Assembly: GCA_028696435.1 (NCBI GenBank)
Contig: JAQVHC010000021.1
Coordinates: 1-10,743, forward strand
Length of the DNA: 10,743 bases
Direction: 5' to 3'
DNA from: Actinomycetota bacterium
Lineage (GTDB): Bacteria > Actinomycetota > Humimicrobiia > Humimicrobiales > Humimicrobiaceae
Position numbers and translations under genes: made by a program. Below, piece after piece: positions 6,598-10,743 of the stretch. A model generated the notes under the pieces. It did no database searches. It was not told the DNA's origin and saw only the letters and a list, made by a program, of their open reading frames with translations. Each line of letters starts with the position of its first letter. Positions within the stretch are counted from its first letter, which is position 1.

Positions 6598-8154
6598 TTA
6601 TCGAGAGGCTTCTTTTATTAACGCTCTCAGGATATGAATCATTCCACCGGTATCCAGCCTGCAATATTTTATCAGTGAATTTCTTATCCTTTCTATTTCC
6701 TCTTCAGACGGTCCACTTTCTGAAGAATTACCTGGATCAGGCTTACTACAGGACCCGGGATAGGGACTGATTAAGTCATTGTAATAACCACAGGTATAAA
6801 GAAAATATACGCTTGCAGCCATACCATCGGCTATTTCCATTCCATTATAACTCAATCCGGTAACAGCTGGCAGAACACTTTTAACAGAAGCACTCCCCTT
6901 TTGTAAGTGATGATAATAATAAAAATTACCAAATGGCTTATAGAGATCAACTATCCTCGGGATTATTGAATCTACCCAGCTCTTATATTCAGGGAAAGCT
7001 TCAGCAAGCTCCCTTAAAACACCCTTTTCAAACTGTTCATAATAAACAATTATACTTCCTGCATCTCCAATATGCTTCCTTAAGCTTTCCAGCAGTTTTT
7101 TTCTCGGGTCGCCTGAATCTGCTGCTAAAAAATCATAATGTTCCGGCTGCCCATCAATGGACCTGAGAAGGTGTATTGAATACTGGAATGGTATTCTCTG
7201 ATAGGGTTTTACCCCATCATATAGTGGGATAGCCGTAGAAAAGGTTTCGAAGTCAAAAAAATACAGTGGATATTTTAGATTTTCAATAAATTTTGATATT
7301 TCTTTCTTATTTATCATGGGTTCTTTTGTTTTTACGCACCTGTACTGTATCTGCTGTTTATAGTTTAAATCATACTGGTCCGGGATATCTTCTATTGAAA
7401 GGATTCCTTCCCTGTAAAGCTCAATTGCTCTATCTTTATTTCCATAAAGATTAAAAACATTGTTTTCTGGTAAAAACCCCCAGCACTTATCTTTAAGCGG
7501 GCATTCATAGGGCTCGCTGCATTGCCTGCCAATTGAAATTTCGGGTGGGCTTTCTTTACCGGCGATATCCAGCATCTCTCTAACTCTCTCTTCTATTCCC
7601 ACCTGTGCTTCTTCTGCTTCTGCTGTAACATCAACCCTTCTGAATAATTTTTCGGGTTCAATGCTTCCCTTTCTTGTGTAATTACTATCAATGCAGGCAA
7701 TGTAACACCTTTTTATCTTAATGCCGGCACTTTCAAAACAAAACTTCTGGAATGCGATATCATGGATATTTTCTTCCTTCACCCGGGTTGAACTTTTTAC
7801 TTCAATAATATCCCAGCTGGCCTCTTCTGCCGGAACCAGGATATCTGCCCTGCAATAAACATTACCACTCCTGCATCCTGCTTCAAAAACCGGTTTTCTC
7901 TCCTTTAAAATTTCCAGGGTGCTTTCAAGCTGTTCTGTATGTTCATTAAATTTCCCTACAATTCTGGCGTCTATTCCTTCCGGATACAGCTTTTTTGCAT
8001 ATTCGCCCACCTGTATTCCCTGATTAAAAATAAACCGGCCCACAAAAGACGGCTGTGGGATTTCTTCTTTTGCATTGATTTGATACCAGAGATATCTGAG
8101 GCATTGAAGCCCATAAAGATATTTTGATTTTGATATAATTATCTCATTATCCAT
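6598..8154 (-). CDS. Cas4/RecB-like Fe-S nuclease fused to DUF2779 DEDD-type exonuclease domain
   Basis: A 518-residue two-nuclease protein. The N-terminal half has the PD-(D/E)XK pattern of Cas4 and RecB-like nucleases: D104 in CRADIL, E118 and K120 in WDIIEVKSS, Q136 in AFQKF. Four cysteines placed as in Cas4 (C18, then C212, C218 and C224 in CSEPYECPLKDKCW) should hold a 4Fe-4S cluster. The second half, from about 297, has YFFDFETF (D301, E303), PYQRIPFQYSIHLL, VYYEQFEKGVLRELA, VDLY, KGSASVKSVLPAV and YCRLDT (D501), matching DUF2779, an RNase H-fold 3'-5' exonuclease-like domain. A Pro/Ser/Gly-rich stretch (SPYPGSCSKPDPG onward, about 466-485) looks like a linker insertion. ATG 8154 is forced by an in-frame TAA directly upstream; AGAGGT (8173-8178) is 18 nt away, unusually far. 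DNA repair or defence is inferred. Confidence 0.85.
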   Translation of the reverse strand: MDNEIIISKSKYLYGLQCLRYLWYQINAKEEIPQPSFVGRFIFNQGIQVGEYAKKLYPEGIDARIVGKFNEHTEQLESTLEILKERKPVFEAGCRSGNVYCRADILVPAEEASWDIIEVKSSTRVKEENIHDIAFQKFCFESAGIKIKRCYIACIDSNYTRKGSIEPEKLFRRVDVTAEAEEAQVGIEERVREMLDIAGKESPPEISIGRQCSEPYECPLKDKCWGFLPENNVFNLYGNKDRAIELYREGILSIEDIPDQYDLNYKQQIQYRCVKTKEPMINKKEISKFIENLKYPLYFFDFETFSTAIPLYDGVKPYQRIPFQYSIHLLRSIDGQPEHYDFLAADSGDPRKKLLESLRKHIGDAGSIIVYYEQFEKGVLRELAEAFPEYKSWVDSIIPRIVDLYKPFGNFYYYHHLQKGSASVKSVLPAVTGLSYNGMEIADGMAASVYFLYTCGYYNDLISPYPGSCSKPDPGNSSESGPSEEEIERIRNSLIKYCRLDTGGMIHILRALIKEASR

Positions 8155-8184
8155 TTATTATCAGTTAATATAACCTCTAACTCA

Positions 8185-9306
8185 TTATTTGAAATCATTG
8201 TAAATTTTTCCAAAGTTTATTCCTTCAATAATTTTTGATTTATACTTATTTTTCAACTTATTTTTAGCATAAACCAGGTCTTCATTTCTTATGCCATTTT
8301 TTAGAGCAAGATAGGCTTCAATAAATGCAGCAAGGTCATCGGCGCCCTTTATCAACACCCCGTTTCGCCAGTTGGTATCAGAAAATTCATTTTCCGTAAA
8401 CATTCTTATGTCACTCTGCCAGCTCTTTGGAATCAGCTTATATATCTTTCTCTCCATTTCCTCAACCTCGTAATCCTTTATAAGTTCATCAAGACCTTTA
8501 ACAGATTTTTTAACCGGATTTATTATGTCCCTTGTTAAAACTTCGGGTAGGTCGTGGAAGAGGCCGGTAAAATAATTGTTTATGCAATTCTCCTCCGGAA
8601 GTTTCGCTTCATAAGAAAATAAAAACGAGAATATTGCCACTATTAGCATATGACCGAGTACGGAAGTTTTTGGTATACGGTAAAGATGGCTCCACCTCTG
8701 CTGGAAACGAAGAAAGCCACACATATCAGCAAAATTCAGTAAATTTTTACTTCCCAGGAATATTTTCATGCATTTTAAATCGCTATACTCTTTTTGCTCG
8801 CGGGAAATGCTGTCAGAGATTTCTTTTACAATATCCTTTCTGGGGTTTGCTGTTTTGATAATATCATATTCCCATTTTGAAACATAAAAATGGGCTGCGC
8901 TTACTATTCTTCTTTCAAGGGTCTCTTCTTCCTCAAGAAGATATGCTTCAAACCGTGAATTAAAATCTCCTCCTATCTGTTCGGTCAGCGGGCTTATCCT
9001 TGTAAAGACCCACCTGTTAAGTTCCTCATAACGCTCTTTATCTTTTTTTATTCTATCTACGAGAGGGGGCTTTAAATCGGTCAGGGTGATTCTTTTAAAA
9101 ATATCAAAAAGTCCTATTTCTATTAATTCAAGCCAGTCAATTTTACTTGCTGTGGCATCTTCTTCACACTTGCCCAGAATATAGGCAACAACCATTTTAT
9201 GCGCCTGTTTGTCAAGCTCGGTAAACTCTATTGTGCGGATCTGGTCATTCCATCTCTGCATACCTGCGGCTTCGTAGACTTTTAATAAAAGCGGTTTTCT
9301 TATCAT
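8185..9306 (-). CDS. HD-domain phosphohydrolase with YfbR-like active site and degenerate N-terminal HD half
   Basis: A 373-residue soluble protein. The C-terminal half carries the 5'-deoxynucleotidase YfbR pattern: R204-W205 in RFQQRW, H219 in VLGHM, then HDLPEVLTRD (H251, D252, E255, D260) followed by INPVK, and a later ADDLAAF aspartate. The spacing H-D-x-x-E-x4-D equals that of E. coli YfbR, a metal-dependent dNMP phosphatase. The N-terminal half repeats the plan with H36 in KQAHKM and GLFDIFKRITLTDLKPP (65-81), but the HD pair is missing, so it is probably structural. The likely reaction is removal of phosphate from deoxynucleotides; the substrate is inferred. It ends 30 bp before the nuclease gene on the same strand, suggesting one transcript. 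The ribosome binding site before ATG 9306 is weak. Confidence 0.88.
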   Translation of the reverse strand: MIRKPLLLKVYEAAGMQRWNDQIRTIEFTELDKQAHKMVVAYILGKCEEDATASKIDWLELIEIGLFDIFKRITLTDLKPPLVDRIKKDKERYEELNRWVFTRISPLTEQIGGDFNSRFEAYLLEEEETLERRIVSAAHFYVSKWEYDIIKTANPRKDIVKEISDSISREQKEYSDLKCMKIFLGSKNLLNFADMCGFLRFQQRWSHLYRIPKTSVLGHMLIVAIFSFLFSYEAKLPEENCINNYFTGLFHDLPEVLTRDIINPVKKSVKGLDELIKDYEVEEMERKIYKLIPKSWQSDIRMFTENEFSDTNWRNGVLIKGADDLAAFIEAYLALKNGIRNEDLVYAKNKLKNKYKSKIIEGINFGKIYNDFK

Positions 9307-9359
9307 ATAATTTTCCCGATTTTTATTCCCGAATCTTTCCTATTTTGTTCTCTTAGTCT

Positions 9360-9405
9360 TTATCCAGTATTATTTTTATATTATTCTTATCCGGTCTTAT
9401 TTTTA
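9360..9405. repeat. Imperfect 19-bp direct repeat upstream of the HD gene
   Basis: TTATCCAGTATTATTTTTA (9360-9378) and TTATCCGGTCTTATTTTTA (9387-9405) match at 17 of 19 positions with a 27-bp period. They lie 54-99 bp upstream of the HD gene start, where regulatory sites could be. In such AT-rich DNA this may be chance. Confidence 0.35.
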
Positions 9406-9548
9406 ATATTCTCTGAATAAAACCTGACAGCCTGACCTGCTACAGAATTCGCTAAAATAATAACCACTTAGTCAGTCCAACCAATTTAATCCAATTATAA
9501 ATCAGTGTATATCATAGAAATCAATTCTTCAAATATAAAATTATGTCC

Positions 9549-9588
9549 CCCGGTATACTCTGCAGCGCCCGCTCAATAAATATACCGG
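9549..9588. repeat. Inverted repeat with GC-rich loop
   Basis: CCGGTATA (9550-9557) pairs perfectly with TATACCGG (9581-9588). The stem can be lengthened by two pairs (GT with AC) if a few cytosines bulge out. The 23-base loop contains the GC-rich GCAGCGCCCGC. No T run follows directly on either strand, so it is not a plain terminator. It may belong to a leader RNA of the HD gene or to a small RNA. Confidence 0.4.
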
Positions 9589-9743
9589 ACTTATAGATTA
9601 TAAATATTATTAATTTTAATTTTTTCTTTTTTTATAAAATATGCTTATCTGGTTTATCTATTCAGCGGGTAAAATTACTTTATAATTATATTTCGCTGGA
9701 ATATAATTATCTCATTAAAATTAATCATTAAATTAAATCAAGA

Positions 9744-9953
9744 ATGATAAAATACCGCACAATTAAAACTTTTAATTCAAGGATTGAAGCTGAAATTGCA
9801 AAAAGCTACCTTGAAAATGAGGGCATAGAAAGCAAAATCTCTTCCGATGATGCCGGCCAGAGTATCCCATCTCTTCAGACTACAAAAGGAGTAAAGCTTC
9901 TAACTTCAATAAGAAACTTTAAAAAAGCCTGTGAGCTTCTTGATAAAAAATAA
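9744..9953 (+). CDS. DUF2007-domain small protein (putative signal transducing protein family)
   Basis: 69 residues. The pattern KTFNSRIEAEIAKSYLENEG (8-27), then I-x-x-K-I-x-x-D-D (28-36), G-V-K-L-L near 49-53 and K-A-C-E-L-L-D at the end matches the DUF2007 family. These are small ferredoxin-like-fold proteins with a conserved F-x-x-x-x-E-A-x-x-A-K-x-x-L-E-x-x-G-I core. Function in the family is unproven; the name reflects resemblance to PII-like signalling proteins. The ribosome binding site is poor (only AAGA right before ATG), and TAA lies in frame five codons upstream, so no other ATG start is available. It stands alone, converging on the transglutaminase gene. Confidence 0.75.
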   Translation: MIKYRTIKTFNSRIEAEIAKSYLENEGIESKISSDDAGQSIPSLQTTKGVKLLTSIRNFKKACELLDKK

Positions 9954-9964
9954 CCTTTTTGATC
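9942..9964. terminator. Possible AT-rich bidirectional terminator between convergent genes
   Basis: GATAAAAAA (9942-9950) can pair with TTTTTGATC (9956-9964) apart from one A-G mismatch, with the stop codon of the DUF2007 gene in the five-base loop. The A and T tracts would give a terminator-like hairpin on both strands. The stem has few GC pairs, so the call is weak. Confidence 0.3.
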
Positions 9965-9978
9965 CCTCTTTATTCTTT

Positions 9979-10743
9979 TTAATATTTCCAGTTAAATCTG
10001 TTTACCATATTATTGTAATATTCAAATAGTTCATTCAGGGAGCTAATGAACAAAGTGCTTTCATTCATGCTGCATTCATAATTGTTCTCTTTCATACATT
10101 TTATCTGCGCTTCTTTATGTGAATTAACTCTCCTTGATATCTCTATAAGATTATCTCTATCCGCAGCATAGCTTTCCGGATAACTAATTTTTTCCAGCTC
10201 TCCGGACAGCTCGATTAATCTCGACAGGAGCGCTTCCTCTATTGATATTTCATTGGGGTCATTGTATATCCAGCTCTCGGCATGAAGAGTATTAATATGA
10301 TTAAGCGACAAATTATACTCCAATAATATGTTACCAACATTATCCAGAAATTCACTTTCGGAAACTACCGCCAGACTTCCCGGATTTATTCCGCTAACAG
10401 TGTATACTACTTCTTCTGTCACATCGGGTTCAATATTTCCTTTCCAGGAATAATAAAATCCGGAAGGGTAACACTCCATATCTTCAACAGACAGACTCCT
10501 GTAAAATACCCCTGACCCTTTATAGGTCTCCATATTTAGATAATAATTATAATCCATAAATCCGTTTTCAGCTGTCACTTCGATCGGGACCCATCCACAG
10601 GAAGGGAGTTTTATCTCCACCCATGCGTGTGCATATGGTAGTCTGCCTCCCCCCTCGGTTAATATGCTGAATACTGGGATACCCTGAACAAATCTGGCAG
10701 GTATCCCTGCTGCTCTGCATAAAGCTGTATATAAAACTGAATA
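9979..10743 (-). CDS. Transglutaminase-like superfamily protein, C-terminal part (5' end off the window)
   Basis: 254 codons are visible; the frame is open to the right edge, so the N-terminus is missing. The first residues YSVLYTALCRAAGIPARFVQ followed by GIP are the classical segment after the catalytic cysteine of transglutaminase-like domains; that cysteine should lie just outside the window. H39 in AHAWVEI is the catalytic histidine, and GWVPIEVTAE places E55 where most members have aspartate. The following 200 residues, acidic and partly helical, are not recognised; no membrane segment is seen in them. A GTG at 10618-10620 could be mistaken for a start, but it is the Val of AHAWVEI. Members of this fold act as proteases, amidases or transglutaminases, often outside the cytoplasm; substrate unknown. 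Confidence 0.85.
   Translation of the reverse strand, partial: YSVLYTALCRAAGIPARFVQGIPVFSILTEGGGRLPYAHAWVEIKLPSCGWVPIEVTAENGFMDYNYYLNMETYKGSGVFYRSLSVEDMECYPSGFYYSWKGNIEPDVTEEVVYTVSGINPGSLAVVSESEFLDNVGNILLEYNLSLNHINTLHAESWIYNDPNEISIEEALLSRLIELSGELEKISYPESYAADRDNLIEISRRVNSHKEAQIKCMKENNYECSMNESTLFISSLNELFEYYNNMVNRFNWKY

Larger units (their letters stand above)
9307..9743. other. Gene-free divergent intergenic region
   Basis: 437 bp of AT-rich DNA between the HD gene (minus) and the DUF2007 gene (plus). It holds paired imperfect repeats (9360-9405), a bulged hairpin (9549-9588) and two copies of TATAATTAT (9681-9689 and 9702-9710), 21 bp apart, either of which could provide a -10 for the downstream plus-strand gene. 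No matching -35 is clear. I see no open frame with a ribosome binding site. Confidence 0.4.

Noticed and set aside
6933..7166. Plus-strand frames opposite the nuclease and HD genes (also 7939-8127 and 8634-8858)
   Set aside because: Antisense to genes whose motifs are intact; no ribosome binding site or family match.
6598..8154. Bona fide CRISPR Cas4
   Set aside because: No repeats, spacers or other cas genes are present, and the fusion to a DUF2779 exonuclease domain marks a different family.
10618..10620. GTG as the start of the transglutaminase-like gene
   Set aside because: The frame continues upstream through clear family sequence (GIPAR, AHAWVE) to the window edge, so this is an internal valine.

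Overview
This is an AT-rich bacterial segment with mostly minus-strand genes. Two things hint at the organism. The 31-residue basic ribosomal protein at 2883-2978 is of the bS22 (AURKAIP1/COX24) type best known from actinobacteria. The ribonucleotide reductase is the B12-dependent, oxygen-independent class II enzyme. Together they suggest a low-GC lineage, possibly anaerobic and allied to Actinobacteriota. This placement is an inference and is weaker than the gene calls.

Left part (1-2978): a class II ribonucleotide reductase gene (nrdJ, minus strand) runs off the left edge. It is interrupted by a 402-residue intein carrying a LAGLIDADG homing endonuclease, inserted immediately before the catalytic thiyl-radical cysteine of the NPCGE motif. 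Its control region is readable: a TTGACA-17-TATCAT promoter with two NrdR-box-like sites exactly 32 bp apart, one filling the promoter spacer and the other at the start of the transcript. Divergent from it is the tiny bS22 gene, whose extended -10 promoter overlaps a perfect 9+9 bp palindrome.

Middle (3096-6372): a DUF4380-type protein (galactose-mutarotase-like fold, minus strand) is followed by a 559-bp gene-free gap. Then comes a plus-strand two-gene operon for a DrrA/DrrB-type ABC exporter (ATPase, then six-helix permease).

Right part (6373-10743): an apparent two-gene minus-strand operon encodes an HD-domain protein with a YfbR-like nucleotidase site. It is followed by a protein joining a Cas4/RecB-like PD-(D/E)XK nuclease with a four-cysteine Fe-S cluster to a DUF2779 / DEDD-type exonuclease domain. 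After a gap with a bulged hairpin and short repeats come a small DUF2007 protein (plus) and, convergent with it, the C-terminal part of a transglutaminase-like protein that runs off the right edge.

No rRNA, tRNA, CRISPR array or insertion sequence was recognised. The intein is the only clear mobile element. The items most worth following up are the intein with arginine at its penultimate position, the paired NrdR sites, the very small ribosomal protein gene, and the HD plus Cas4-like/DEDD nuclease pair.
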